From Chitinophaga parva (lineage in GTDB: Bacteria > Bacteroidota > Bacteroidia > Chitinophagales > Chitinophagaceae): a stretch of DNA of 64,000 bases. The position numbers and the translations under genes were made by a program. Numbering within the stretch: position 1 is the first letter of the stretch; every line of letters begins with the position of its first letter. Positions 52,777 through 61,656 of the stretch are shown here, piece by piece. The stretch covers positions 248,001 to 312,000 of the forward strand of contig NZ_QCYK01000003.1 of NCBI RefSeq assembly GCF_003071345.1. Direction: 5' to 3'. The notes beneath the pieces were generated by a model. It searched no databases and was not told the origin of the DNA. It saw only the letters and a program-made list of their open reading frames with translations.

Positions 52777-53292
52777 ATGTTTCCCGTTATGAGCACCAGA
52801 AAATTACTTCCCTATTACGTTACCATTCTTGTTTTCATTGCCATTTATGCCGTTACCATGTTGCTGCCGGACCATGCCCTGGGCCTGCATGCCCGGCCAG
52901 GATGGAGCAATACCGGGCGCGTAACCCTGCACGCCCATATTTTTATCTATGGCCTGCTGGGCGTGCTGCTGATCCTCAATCTACTGGAAATGTTCTCTAC
53001 CAACAATGATGTATTTGTAGTGCGCCTGCTTAAGACCCTCTTTACTATCCTTCTTGTATACCTGGGTAGCGGCATTGTCTTTTACTGCCTGCATTCGCAC
53101 GTGTGGAACATGTTCTATGCAGACAAAGTGTCCCCGGCCCGCGTGTACCTCGCCACCATTTTGTGCTGTGCGGCCGTGGCGCTTACCACGTTAGATATTG
53201 TGAAAGTATTATTGCTGCAAATGGTGGAGCGTACCCGCATTCACGAGCGCATACCCACCTGGCTCCGTTTTGAACCGGAGGTGGAATACTGA
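52777..53292 (+). CDS. Four-helix membrane protein, unknown function
   Basis: 171 residues. Four membrane helices are clear (TILVFIAIYAVTMLLP; HIFIYGLLGVLLILNLL; TLFTILLVYLGSGIVFYCLH; VYLATILCCAAVALTTLDIVK) with short charged loops and a Cys pair in the last region. No family was recognised. An alternative ATG lies at 52789. It is a stand-alone gene in a stretch with little intergenic signal. Confidence 0.65.
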   Translation: MFPVMSTRKLLPYYVTILVFIAIYAVTMLLPDHALGLHARPGWSNTGRVTLHAHIFIYGLLGVLLILNLLEMFSTNNDVFVVRLLKTLFTILLVYLGSGIVFYCLHSHVWNMFYADKVSPARVYLATILCCAAVALTTLDIVKVLLLQMVERTRIHERIPTWLRFEPEVEY

Positions 53293-53312
53293 TGCCCCGA
53301 TGGTTCCCGGCC

Positions 53313-54908
53313 CTACGCCGGCGACAATACCCGCCGCTTCAGATACACCACCGTCCTGCTCAAAAAAGGAAAGCAAAGAATAAGCAGCAACGTACCTGCC
53401 AGCAGGATAAACATCATCTCATAATAATCCATCGCAAACCGTAACTGGTTTTGCCCACCCAGGGCATTCACCAGCAGGCGGTTCGCCAGGCGGCCAGCCT
53501 GCGAAGCCGGTATGCCTTTGTGCACCAGCTGCTGGGTTTGCAGGGCCAGCGTATGCCGCACCTCGGGATCCAGTTTGGTAAGATGGTCCTGGAAAGCATT
53601 GTAGTGGCGGCCTTTGCCCAACAGCTCAAAGTAGTTGATAGCACTGATAGCCGCGCAGAAACCCAGGAAGCGCACGGCCAGGCATACCGCCGCCGCGGAG
53701 GTAGCCTCTACCACCGGCACAGAGGAAATGGAAAACACAATGGTGGGCACCATGATCATGCCCACGCCCAGCCCCTGCACAAACAGCGGGATAAAGAAAT
53801 GATCTTCATCTGCCTGCGTATCAAACAGGAAGTACATGACTCCATGAAATACCAGCAAGGCCATAAAACCCGTGAGCCAGATAAAACGGATGGGGTAGCG
53901 CTGCAAAATGAGCAGGCAGGCTACGAATACGCCCACGATCAGCCCGGCAATGTTGAAGACATTAATATACGACACATGCATGGGGTCAAACTTCAGCACG
54001 GATGCAAAGAATGTATTTGTCACCCCGGAAGCAAAACGGCAGATGTACATGATGAACAGCAACAGGATGGCCACATTAAAGTTGCGGGAACGGAATACGG
54101 ATAACCGCATATAAGGCCGGCGCATACGCCGCTGACGCACGGCATATACAAATCCCAGGAGCACAATGGCAATAACGCTGCCGGCTATACGCTTATCTTC
54201 CAGCCAGTAATATTCCTGCCCGTAAATAAGCACGAAGCCTGCCAGGCAAAGAATGGTGGTATAGAGCAGGAAGCTTTGCCAGTCCAGGTTGTACAGGGGG
54301 AATTTTACGTGCAGGTGCACGTTGTTCATGGTGAGCAGGATCAGGAACAAGGATGGCAGGTAGGAAAAGGCGGCGCACTTGTACAGGATATTGAAATCAA
54401 AACTATCGACCAGGTCTGCAGTTACCAGGTTGTTGAACGGTACGGTGCAGAGCAGCAATCCAAAGAATATGGAAAAGCTCACTTCCCGTGCCCGCTCCGT
54501 TCTCAGGTGCGTGAACATCAGCGTAAGCGAGAGGTTCACCATCGCGCTGAACAGCATGCCTTGCAGCAGGCGCAGGGGAAAGAATACGTAGAGGGAGTCC
54601 GTACGCCAGGCTGCAAAGGCGGTAAGCGCCTGCAGGCTGGTAAAAAGAATGAAGTATTCCTTGCTGGCAAAAAAGCTGAAAAAGCGCCTTTCCAGTAAAT
54701 AAAACCCCGTGTAGCCTGCATAAAACAATGCCACGGCATATTGTATGTCGGATGGTTCACAGCCGTAGTAGCCGGCCGCCGCCGGGATATTGGCCAGCGG
54801 CAGGAAAAATAATACCAGGCTGGGAAGTACGACCAGGAACAGGATGACACGGATCATCCATTCCGGAACCCAATGCCGGAATACCGGGAAGCTATTTTCT
54901 TTGTGCAT
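53313..54908 (-). CDS. DHA2-type MFS efflux transporter (EmrB-like), third gene of the tripartite operon
   Basis: 531 residues from ATG 54908, overlapping the HlyD gene end by 17 bp. About 14 membrane helices, as usual for DHA2 transporters; typical stretches are ALFYAGYTGFYLLERRFFSFFA and FVQGLGVGMIMVPTIVFSISSVP. The operon order is TolC, then HlyD, then this transporter. Together they form an EmrAB-TolC-like pump that exports toxic compounds from the cytoplasm across both membranes; the substrate is unknown. Confidence 0.9.
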   Translation of the reverse strand: MHKENSFPVFRHWVPEWMIRVILFLVVLPSLVLFFLPLANIPAAAGYYGCEPSDIQYAVALFYAGYTGFYLLERRFFSFFASKEYFILFTSLQALTAFAAWRTDSLYVFFPLRLLQGMLFSAMVNLSLTLMFTHLRTERAREVSFSIFFGLLLCTVPFNNLVTADLVDSFDFNILYKCAAFSYLPSLFLILLTMNNVHLHVKFPLYNLDWQSFLLYTTILCLAGFVLIYGQEYYWLEDKRIAGSVIAIVLLGFVYAVRQRRMRRPYMRLSVFRSRNFNVAILLLFIMYICRFASGVTNTFFASVLKFDPMHVSYINVFNIAGLIVGVFVACLLILQRYPIRFIWLTGFMALLVFHGVMYFLFDTQADEDHFFIPLFVQGLGVGMIMVPTIVFSISSVPVVEATSAAAVCLAVRFLGFCAAISAINYFELLGKGRHYNAFQDHLTKLDPEVRHTLALQTQQLVHKGIPASQAGRLANRLLVNALGGQNQLRFAMDYYEMMFILLAGTLLLILCFPFLSRTVVYLKRRVLSPA

Positions 54909-55962
54909 GCTGGTCCTTGTTGATATAAACATTCACGTTCATGCCGGAACGCAGCAGGTCCGTTTCATTGCGCGGCCCGTCCACGCGGATGCGCACCGGC
55001 AGGCGTTGCACGATCTTCACATAGTTGCCCGTGGCATTGTCCGGCGGCAGCAGGGAAAAGCTGGAACCGGTAGCGGGTGAGAAGGAGATGATAGTGCCAT
55101 GGAAAGGATGTTCCGGGTAAGCATCTGCCATGATCCGCACGGAATCACCTATCTGCATGTGGGCTACCTGTGTCTCTTTGTAATTAGCCACCACCCACTT
55201 ATCGGTTTCATTATCTACTATGTAAGCCAGCACGTCACCGGCGTTGATCATCTGTCCTTTTTCAATGGTGCGCCGGCCCATGCGCCCATCGTACGGCGCA
55301 GTGACCACGGTGTAGGAGAGGTCCAGCTCATGCCGGTCCAGTAAGGCTTTCAGGCGGGTGATCTCCGCAGCTACCACGTTCTTTTCACTTTCATTGTCTG
55401 CAATGCGCGACACGGAGGCGCCATAGTTGTCGGTAGCTGCGCGCTCGTCTGCCTGGTATACGTCCAGCGTGGCTTTTACATTTTCCAGTTGCTGGCGCGT
55501 GGCAGATTCCGCGTTGTACATTTTTTCATAGCGTTCGTAGTCCAGTTGCTGCTTCCACACTTTGGCCTTGGCCGCGGCTATCTGGGATGCTGCGGCTTTG
55601 GACGACTGGCGCAGGGTATTGGTATTGCTGTTCAGCACCGCCAGTTGTGCTACTGCCTTTTCCAGGGAGGCCCGGGTCTGGTCTATCTGCAAGGTATATT
55701 CCCGGCTGTCGATGAGCAGGAGGGTGTCTCCTTTCTTTACCGGTTGGTTCTCTTCAAATTTTACTTCCACGATAAAGCCCCCTGCGCGGGAGATTACCGG
55801 GTTCACGTATTCCTGTACCTGCGCATCGTTAGTGAGCTCGTAGCGGTGGTAGTCCCAGAGTGTTTGTATGCCCCACACCAGCAGGGCCACTAAAAGCGCC
55901 ACTGCTATCCAGCCGGTAATGCGCGTGATCAATCTGTCAGTGACAGTGTATTTCTTTTTCAT
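54892..55962 (-). CDS. HlyD/EmrA-type periplasmic adaptor, second gene of the efflux operon
   Basis: 356 residues. One N-terminal membrane helix (TGWIAVALLVALLVWGIQTLW), a lipoyl-like beta-domain, the coiled-coil hairpin (IDQTRASLEKAVAQLAVLNSNTN, then KNVVAAEITRLKALLDRH), the second half-lipoyl with VVTAPYDGRMGRRTIEKGQMINAGDVLAYI, and a beta-barrel domain ending near the stop. It links the MFS transporter to the outer-membrane channel. The start follows the TolC stop by 1 bp. Confidence 0.93.
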   Translation of the reverse strand: MKKKYTVTDRLITRITGWIAVALLVALLVWGIQTLWDYHRYELTNDAQVQEYVNPVISRAGGFIVEVKFEENQPVKKGDTLLLIDSREYTLQIDQTRASLEKAVAQLAVLNSNTNTLRQSSKAAASQIAAAKAKVWKQQLDYERYEKMYNAESATRQQLENVKATLDVYQADERAATDNYGASVSRIADNESEKNVVAAEITRLKALLDRHELDLSYTVVTAPYDGRMGRRTIEKGQMINAGDVLAYIVDNETDKWVVANYKETQVAHMQIGDSVRIMADAYPEHPFHGTIISFSPATGSSFSLLPPDNATGNYVKIVQRLPVRIRVDGPRNETDLLRSGMNVNVYINKDQHAQRK

Positions 55963-55963
55963 A

Positions 55964-57289
55964 TCAGAGGGTGCCTATCACGTTTTGAAGGAGGTAATAT
56001 TTGTTTTGGGCAGCTACGCGCGCTGCTACCAGCTCAAAGCGGGTTTGCAGCACCTGTACATCCGCATCCAGCAGGTCGGTGATCAGGGAGGTATGGTTGA
56101 AGTAAGTGTTCTTGATAATGCGTGCATTCTCCGTGGCCTGGTCTATATTGGCCTTTGCCACCTGGATCTGTACCAGCGCTTCCTGGTAACGCAGGTACGC
56201 TGCTTTTACCTGCTGCCGGATCTTATCTGCCACGTCCTGGTGCGCTATCTCTTCTTTTTCCAGTTCCAGTGCCGCTTCTTTTACTTTGTGCGGGTTGTGG
56301 TACAGGGAGGAAAGCGGGAAGCTGGCCCGCACACCGCTGATGCCCAGTGAGTACAGGTGCGGGTTATAGGGGTAAAGGAAGATCTGCGGATTGGCATAAT
56401 AGAAGTCGCCATAGAGGCCTATCTTGGGGCTTACATTGGCCTTTACCTGCTGCAGTGCTATCTTACGCAGCTGGGTTTCCTGCTCGGAAATGTGATAGGA
56501 AAAGGCATGCTCCATCGCGGTTTGCAGGTACTGCTCATAGGTAGCCGTGGTAAAGTCACTCATGGGGATGCTGTCTGGCATCACCGGGCGTTCATCGTCT
56601 TCGCCAATGAGGATATTCAGCTGCTGGTTGGCCAGCAGGATGTCATTGTCTATCTGTACCAGCAGCAGCTTACGGCGGGAGAGGTCCAGCTCTACGCGCA
56701 GCACATCACTTTTCAGCACCACGCCATCGCGGTAGTTTTCCCTGATCTCTTCCAGTTGCTTTTCCTGGTTTTCAATGTCTGCCAGTACCAGTTGTTTGTA
56801 GACCATTGATTTTTGCAGCTCCAGGTACCCTGCCGTAGCGGCGTAGCGGATGTCAGAAAGTGTTTGCTGCTGTTGGATACCGGCTATTTGCTGCGCTACT
56901 TTTTCTTCCGCGATCTTCAGGTTCAGCTTATTACCGTTGTAAAGATTGAGGTAAAAATCGGCGCCTACTTTATAAAGGGTATGAATTACTTCGTGTTGGC
57001 TGGGGGTATGGAAAAGGCCATTGTCGTAGACCGGGATGTTGGTGGCCTTCTCATAGTTGCCGGCTATATCCACTTCCGGGAAGCGCTCTGCCTGTGCATC
57101 TTTGAGGGATTCTCCCCGGATGGCCACCTGCTTGTTTTTCATGGCCACGGCACGGCTGTGCTGTGCGGCGAGGTCCCAAACTTCATGAAGAGAAAGGTGA
57201 AGGAGGCTGTCGCCCGGGGTGGGCGTGGGGGAGGCTTTGCCCATAGCCGGGAGGCAAAGCAGGGCGAGGGCCCAGGTAAGCTGTTTCAT
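55964..57289 (-). CDS. TolC-family outer membrane efflux channel, first gene of the efflux operon
   Basis: 441 residues. Signal peptide MKQLTWALALLCLPAMGKAS. The protein has the two long coiled-coil helix pairs of TolC-like proteins (VAQQIAGIQQQQTLSDIRYAATAGYLELQKSM and KIALQQVKANVSPKIGLYGDFYYANPQ) and four beta-strand segments. It forms the outer-membrane exit of the pump encoded with the two downstream genes. A -7 box (TAACTTTG, minus) is 18 bp upstream of its ATG. Confidence 0.93.
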   Translation of the reverse strand: MKQLTWALALLCLPAMGKASPTPTPGDSLLHLSLHEVWDLAAQHSRAVAMKNKQVAIRGESLKDAQAERFPEVDIAGNYEKATNIPVYDNGLFHTPSQHEVIHTLYKVGADFYLNLYNGNKLNLKIAEEKVAQQIAGIQQQQTLSDIRYAATAGYLELQKSMVYKQLVLADIENQEKQLEEIRENYRDGVVLKSDVLRVELDLSRRKLLLVQIDNDILLANQQLNILIGEDDERPVMPDSIPMSDFTTATYEQYLQTAMEHAFSYHISEQETQLRKIALQQVKANVSPKIGLYGDFYYANPQIFLYPYNPHLYSLGISGVRASFPLSSLYHNPHKVKEAALELEKEEIAHQDVADKIRQQVKAAYLRYQEALVQIQVAKANIDQATENARIIKNTYFNHTSLITDLLDADVQVLQTRFELVAARVAAQNKYYLLQNVIGTL

Positions 57290-57306
57290 TTTCGCAATTG
57301 TGGATG

Positions 57307-57314
57307 CAAAGTTA
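57307..57314 (-). promoter_or_regulatory. -7 box (TAACTTTG) of the tripartite efflux operon
   Basis: Reading the minus strand, TAACTTTG matches TAnnTTTG, 18 bp before the TolC-like ATG at 57289. Confidence 0.6.
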
Positions 57315-57323
57315 CGCCGGGAT

Positions 57324-57386
57324 CAAATGAATCATTTTCGATAAACAGCCAACTATTTATTAATTCCGGCCAAATGATTATTTTCG
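57324..57386. promoter_or_regulatory. Direct repeat in the AraC/efflux divergent region
   Basis: Repeat CAAATGAATCATTTTCG (57324-57340) recurs as CAAATGATTATTTTCG (57371-57386), with starts 47 bp apart, upstream of the efflux promoter and overlapping the leader of the AraC gene. AraC-family regulators bind direct repeats, and one is encoded at 57391. Confidence 0.5.
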
Positions 57387-57390
57387 GAGT

Positions 57391-58176
57391 ATGGGACTGA
57401 TAGCGTCATTACCAGAGATCAACAAGCGGGCGGCTTCCGTATTTGTCATGCATGAGAAGTCGGAAAAGCTGATCCCGCTGCATACACACAATAAAGGCCA
57501 ACTGAGTTACGTGGAAGGGGGGATTGCCTACATTACTATCGGGGAGCGTACTTACGTAATACCGGCCCGCCACTATTTCTGGGTGCCACAGGGCGTCCCG
57601 CACATGCTGCGCATTGCCAGCAATGCCACCGTGCTGCGTTCTTTATACTTCTATGCGTATGATGATCATGCCAATGCTTTTTACAGCCGCCTGGGTATTT
57701 ACCCCGCCAGTGAATTGCTCATTCAGATGATCAATTACACCGAGCGGTGGGATGGACGGCATGTGGACCGGCGGGATCATAATTTTGAATTCCTGGTGGC
57801 ACTGAAAAACCTGCTGCCCGAGCTGAATAACAAGGCCCTGCCCATCGTGCTGCCCACTACTGAAAATGACGATATGCAGAAGATCACCCGCTACCTGGAA
57901 CGTAATGTAGGAGAGGCGCTGACGCTGGAAAGCGTGGCCCGGCATTTCAATATGAGCGGGCGTTCGCTATCCCGCCTGTTCCGCGCCACCCTGCAGATCT
58001 CGTTTTTACAGTACCTGAAAACCCTGCGCATGATCAAGGCTATTGAAATGATCCTGCGCACCAAGCACCCCATCAGTGATATTGCGTTTGCGGTAGGGTA
58101 TAGCAACCTGGGGGCCTTCAGTAATGCGTTTTACGAGTTTACCCAGTCCAGGCCTTCGGACTTCCGGAAAGGATGA
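57391..58176 (+). CDS. AraC-family regulator with cupin-like N-terminal domain
   Basis: 261 residues. The N-terminal AraC_binding cupin has the metal/ligand-type segment LIPLHTHNKGQLSYVEGGIAYITI (His pair), then GERTYVIPARHYFWVPQGVPH. The C-terminal double helix-turn-helix has VGEALTLESVARHFNMSGRSLSRLFRATLQISFLQYLK and HPISDIAFAVGYSNLGAFSNAFYEFTQSRPSDFRK. It is divergent from the efflux operon, whose upstream repeats are its likely targets. Confidence 0.9.
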   Translation: MGLIASLPEINKRAASVFVMHEKSEKLIPLHTHNKGQLSYVEGGIAYITIGERTYVIPARHYFWVPQGVPHMLRIASNATVLRSLYFYAYDDHANAFYSRLGIYPASELLIQMINYTERWDGRHVDRRDHNFEFLVALKNLLPELNNKALPIVLPTTENDDMQKITRYLERNVGEALTLESVARHFNMSGRSLSRLFRATLQISFLQYLKTLRMIKAIEMILRTKHPISDIAFAVGYSNLGAFSNAFYEFTQSRPSDFRKG

Positions 58177-58250
58177 CCTGGCCCTCGTTCCCCCGTTACA
58201 AAACTGCACACCGCCTGTATCAAAACCGGACGGATGCGGGGAAGCCTAAC

Positions 58251-58267
58251 TTTTAAGCCGCTTAAAA
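58251..58267. promoter_or_regulatory. Palindrome TTTTAAGCCGCTTAAAA upstream of the FtsX-type permease
   Basis: Perfect 8-bp arms about a central C, ending 58 bp before the ATG at 58326. The absence of a loop argues against a terminator for the AraC gene and for an operator. Confidence 0.4.
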
Positions 58268-58325
58268 TGAAGGGCTTGTAAACCGGCACTGCTTTCGTGA
58301 GGCCACAATAGCAAACCCGCAATGT

Positions 58326-60752
58326 ATGATTGCCAATTACATAAAGGCCTCCCTGCGCTTCCAGGCCAAGCATAAAACATTCTCCCTGATCAATATCACC
58401 GGTCTGGCCCTGGGTACTTTATGCTGCCTCTACATCCTGTTGTATGTAATGGACCAGTTCAGCTACGACAGCCATCACCGTAATGCAGCGGATATTTACC
58501 GGGTCACCTGTGTATATGATATCAAGGCCAAGGCCACCCGGCAGCGCATTGCCACTACGGCCGCGCCTGTGGCGCCTTTGCTCAAAAAGGACTATGGTGA
58601 GGTGCTGCAATACACCCGCGTGATCCCCTTTGCCGGCATAGACCAGCACCTGCTCACCTACAACGGGAAGACTATATACGAAAAGGCGGCTTTTTATGTA
58701 GATTCCACTTTCTTCCGTGTATTTACCTATCATTTTATTGCCGGCAATCCTGCCACCGCCCTGGATGAACCGCATAGTGTGGTGCTCCTGAAGTCCACGG
58801 CTGACAAGCTTTTTGGTGCGGAAGACCCCATCGGAAAGACCTTTTACATGGAGAATGCCTATGACAACAAGATCCCTTACACTGTAAAAGGCATCGTGGA
58901 TGAAAGCCTGGGCAAATCCCACCTGCACGCTAATATCTTCATCACCATGAACAGTGGCAGCGTGGGCGGTTACATGTACACTACTGATACCTGGACCAGC
59001 AATACGTATGCATCCACCTACATCAAACTGCGGCCGGATGCAGATGCCGCTGCGTTTGAACGCAAACTGCCCGCATTTATAAACCGCTACGCCGGGGAGC
59101 AACTGCGCAAGGCTGGCATTGATGAAACGCTGGTGTTGCAGCCCATTACCACGGTGCATACCACGCCCGGCTACATGGGCATATTACTCAGCCAGCCGGT
59201 AGATGCTTTGCTGCTGAAGGTGCTGGCCATTATCGCCATCATGATACAGCTGATCGCCTGCATTAACTTTATGAATCTCTCCACGGCACGTGCCTCCCAC
59301 CGGGCCAGGGAAGTAGGCGTGCGTAAGGTGCTGGGCGCCGGCCGGGCTGACCTCCTGCGCCAGTTCCTGGGTGAATCATTGGCTTTTACCCTGGTGAGCG
59401 TATTGATCGCCGTACCATTGCTGGTACTGACCTTGCCCTATCTCAACCAGCTTACACAGTCTGATGTAGGCCTGTCCCTGCTGCGCAGCTGGAGGGCGGC
59501 GGGCTTGCTGGGCGCCGTGATCCTGTTTACCGCATTGTTGTCCGGCAGTTACCCGGCCCTGTATTTATCGGCCTTCCAGGCGGTGCGCATTATGAAAGGG
59601 AATTTTACGAACAGCGTTTCTGCGTCCGGCATCCGGCGCGGGCTGGTGGTGTTCCAGTTCACATTGTCCATTGTGCTGATCTCCGGGATTGTGGTGATCT
59701 ATGCACAATTGAATTATATTAAACACAAAGACCTTGGTTTTGAGAAAGAGCAGCGCCTGGTATTCCAGTTGTACTCACCGGATGCGATTGCCAGGATGCC
59801 TGTGTTTGTCAACAGCCTTTCCCAGCTCAGTGCTGTAACGGCTGTGAGCAATGCCAGCAGTTTTTTAAGCAATGGTTCTTACTACTACAATTCATTTTTC
59901 CTGCATGGGCAAAAGGAATCAGCGCAAAAGGGCACCAGCTATATTATCACAGACGAACATTTTGTGACGGCCAATGGTATCAGGTTGCTCAACGGACGGG
60001 ATTTTATGCGTACGGATTCCAGTAAAGTGCTGGTGAATGAAACCTTTGCAAAGATGATGGGGCTTAATGCGCAAACCGCGGTAGGCACCATTTTATACGA
60101 TAACCAAAACCGCCAGGCAGAGATCGTGGGGGTGATGAAAGACTTTCACTATGGCCCCCTGCGCGATGCTATGGACGGCTTTGTGCTGTGGAAACGCAGC
60201 ATGCATGATGATCCCTGGCCCATGCTTACGGTAAGCGTGCGCACTACTGATTATAAAGCACTGCTGGCAAAAATAGCCGCTATCTGGAAGCGTGACATTC
60301 CCGGTGCCCCCTTTGCCTATACCTTCCTGGACGACCAGGTGGCCAAACAATATGAAAGCGAAAGGACGACGACGCGCATCATTGATTCATTTACCATGAT
60401 GGCGATCGTCATTTCCTGCATGGGATTGTTTGGCCTGGCAGCTTTCAGCGCGGAGCAGCGCCGCAAGGAGATCAGCATCCGCAAAGTGATGGGCGCCAGT
60501 GTGGGGTCTATCACGCAATTGCTGTCCATGGATTTCCTGAAGCTGGTACTGGTGGCGTTCCTGATCGCTGTACCTATAGCCTGGTGGCTGATGCATAAAT
60601 GGCTGCAGGGCTTTGCTTACAGCGTGCCTTTACAATGGTGGATGTTTGCGCTGGCAGGGGCTTTATCGTTGTTCATTGCAGTGCTGACGGTCAGTTTTCA
60701 AAGCATCAGGGCAGCGCTCATCAACCCGGTGCGCAGCTTGCGGAGCGAATGA
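58326..60752 (+). CDS. FtsX/MacB-type ABC transporter permease
   Basis: 808 residues. An N-terminal membrane helix, then a large MacB-type periplasmic domain (about 50-280), a first set of helices with FMNLSTARASHRAREVGVRKVLGAGRADLLRQFLGESLAFTL, a second periplasmic domain (about 460-680), and a C-terminal set with AAFSAEQRRKEISIRKVMGASVGSITQLLSMDFLKLVL. The duplicated ...R(A/K)E(V/I)...(V/I)RKV(L/M)GA motif is typical of FtsX-domain permeases of the Bacteroidota lipid/lipoprotein or peptide export type. No ATPase gene is adjacent, so the partner must be elsewhere. It is the last gene of its region on the plus strand before the alpha/beta hydrolase. Confidence 0.9.
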   Translation: MIANYIKASLRFQAKHKTFSLINITGLALGTLCCLYILLYVMDQFSYDSHHRNAADIYRVTCVYDIKAKATRQRIATTAAPVAPLLKKDYGEVLQYTRVIPFAGIDQHLLTYNGKTIYEKAAFYVDSTFFRVFTYHFIAGNPATALDEPHSVVLLKSTADKLFGAEDPIGKTFYMENAYDNKIPYTVKGIVDESLGKSHLHANIFITMNSGSVGGYMYTTDTWTSNTYASTYIKLRPDADAAAFERKLPAFINRYAGEQLRKAGIDETLVLQPITTVHTTPGYMGILLSQPVDALLLKVLAIIAIMIQLIACINFMNLSTARASHRAREVGVRKVLGAGRADLLRQFLGESLAFTLVSVLIAVPLLVLTLPYLNQLTQSDVGLSLLRSWRAAGLLGAVILFTALLSGSYPALYLSAFQAVRIMKGNFTNSVSASGIRRGLVVFQFTLSIVLISGIVVIYAQLNYIKHKDLGFEKEQRLVFQLYSPDAIARMPVFVNSLSQLSAVTAVSNASSFLSNGSYYYNSFFLHGQKESAQKGTSYIITDEHFVTANGIRLLNGRDFMRTDSSKVLVNETFAKMMGLNAQTAVGTILYDNQNRQAEIVGVMKDFHYGPLRDAMDGFVLWKRSMHDDPWPMLTVSVRTTDYKALLAKIAAIWKRDIPGAPFAYTFLDDQVAKQYESERTTTRIIDSFTMMAIVISCMGLFGLAAFSAEQRRKEISIRKVMGASVGSITQLLSMDFLKLVLVAFLIAVPIAWWLMHKWLQGFAYSVPLQWWMFALAGALSLFIAVLTVSFQSIRAALINPVRSLRSE

Positions 60753-60813
60753 AAATGATCTGGCGTAGGCGTGGGTTTAGTACCTTTAGCGGATCAACTA
60801 AACACACCGCACT

Positions 60814-61482
60814 ATGACCACCCGCAGGCTTTCACTCCCCCTTCCGGCCCCACAGGAAAACGTATCCGCGCTTTACATGGCGCCAGACCATCCTACGTGC
60901 ATGATGACGCTGGCACATGGCGCCGGCGCAGGGATGGAGCATGCGTTCATGGAAACGCTGGCCACCGCGCTGGCAGCAGCGGGTATTGCCACCCTGCGGT
61001 TTAATTTCCCCTTTGCAGAACACGGAAAGGGCCGCCCGGACACGCCGGCGGTAGCCCATCAAACCATTGCCGCTGCCATAGAAAAGGCATTGGCATTGCA
61101 ACCGGCATTGCCCTTGTTTGTAGCCGGGAAATCTTTTGGTGGGCGGATGTCTTCCCAGTACCTGGCACTGCACCCACGGAAGGAGGTGGCAGGCCTGGTC
61201 TTTTATGGTTTTCCACTGCACCCCGCGGGCAAGCCAGGCACGGAGCGGGCGGCACACCTGGCGGATGTAAAAGTGCCAATGCTGTTTTTGCAGGGCACCA
61301 GGGATGCACTGGCGCAATGGGACCTGATAGCAGCAGTATGCGCTTCGCTCAAAAAGGCAACGCTGGTAAAGATAGAAGGGGCAGACCATTCGTTCAAGGC
61401 GGGAAAGAAAGTGGATGTAATGGGAATGCTGGTAGCGGCTACAAAGGAATGGGTAGGAGGTAAGGCCCGTGCACACAAATGA
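60814..61482 (+). CDS. Small alpha/beta hydrolase (Tex30/KANL3-like)
   Basis: 222 residues, cytoplasmic. The fold elements are MTLAHGAGAGMEHAFMETLA (oxyanion and strand beta3), the nucleophile elbow PLFVAGKSFGGRMSSQYLAL (Ser in GKSFGG), and the acid/His elements PMLFLQGTRDALAQWD and EGADHSFK. The GAGA(G/S) and GKSFGG motifs are those of the dienelactone-hydrolase-related Tex30 group. It starts 61 bp after the permease gene; co-transcription is possible but unproven. Confidence 0.87.
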   Translation: MTTRRLSLPLPAPQENVSALYMAPDHPTCMMTLAHGAGAGMEHAFMETLATALAAAGIATLRFNFPFAEHGKGRPDTPAVAHQTIAAAIEKALALQPALPLFVAGKSFGGRMSSQYLALHPRKEVAGLVFYGFPLHPAGKPGTERAAHLADVKVPMLFLQGTRDALAQWDLIAAVCASLKKATLVKIEGADHSFKAGKKVDVMGMLVAATKEWVGGKARAHK

Positions 61483-61556
61483 GCCATCCATCCGGGGTGA
61501 GAAAATTATATATAATATTATTTAATATTTATGATGCGGGGAGCACCGTGGTTTGG

Positions 61557-61605
61557 GCAATGGCACAGTGCCCGGAGGCAATGGCACAGTGCCCGGAGGC
61601 AATGG
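61557..61605. repeat. 21-bp tandem repeat (2.3 copies) upstream of purK
   Basis: A 21-bp unit repeats exactly at 61557-61577 and 61578-61598, with a partial third copy to 61605. Each unit contains the palindrome GGCACAGTGCC (61562-61572, 61583-61593), which also occurs upstream of yjdM at 46444-46454. Confidence 0.6.
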
Positions 61606-61631
61606 CTATACCATCATTTACAATAGTTTCA

Positions 61632-61639
61632 TACCTTTG
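61632..61639 (+). promoter_or_regulatory. -7 box (TACCTTTG) of the purKE operon
   Basis: TACCTTTG is a full TAnnTTTG match, 17 bp before the purK ATG at 61657. Confidence 0.6.
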
Positions 61640-61656
61640 CCTCCCAATTGAAGACT

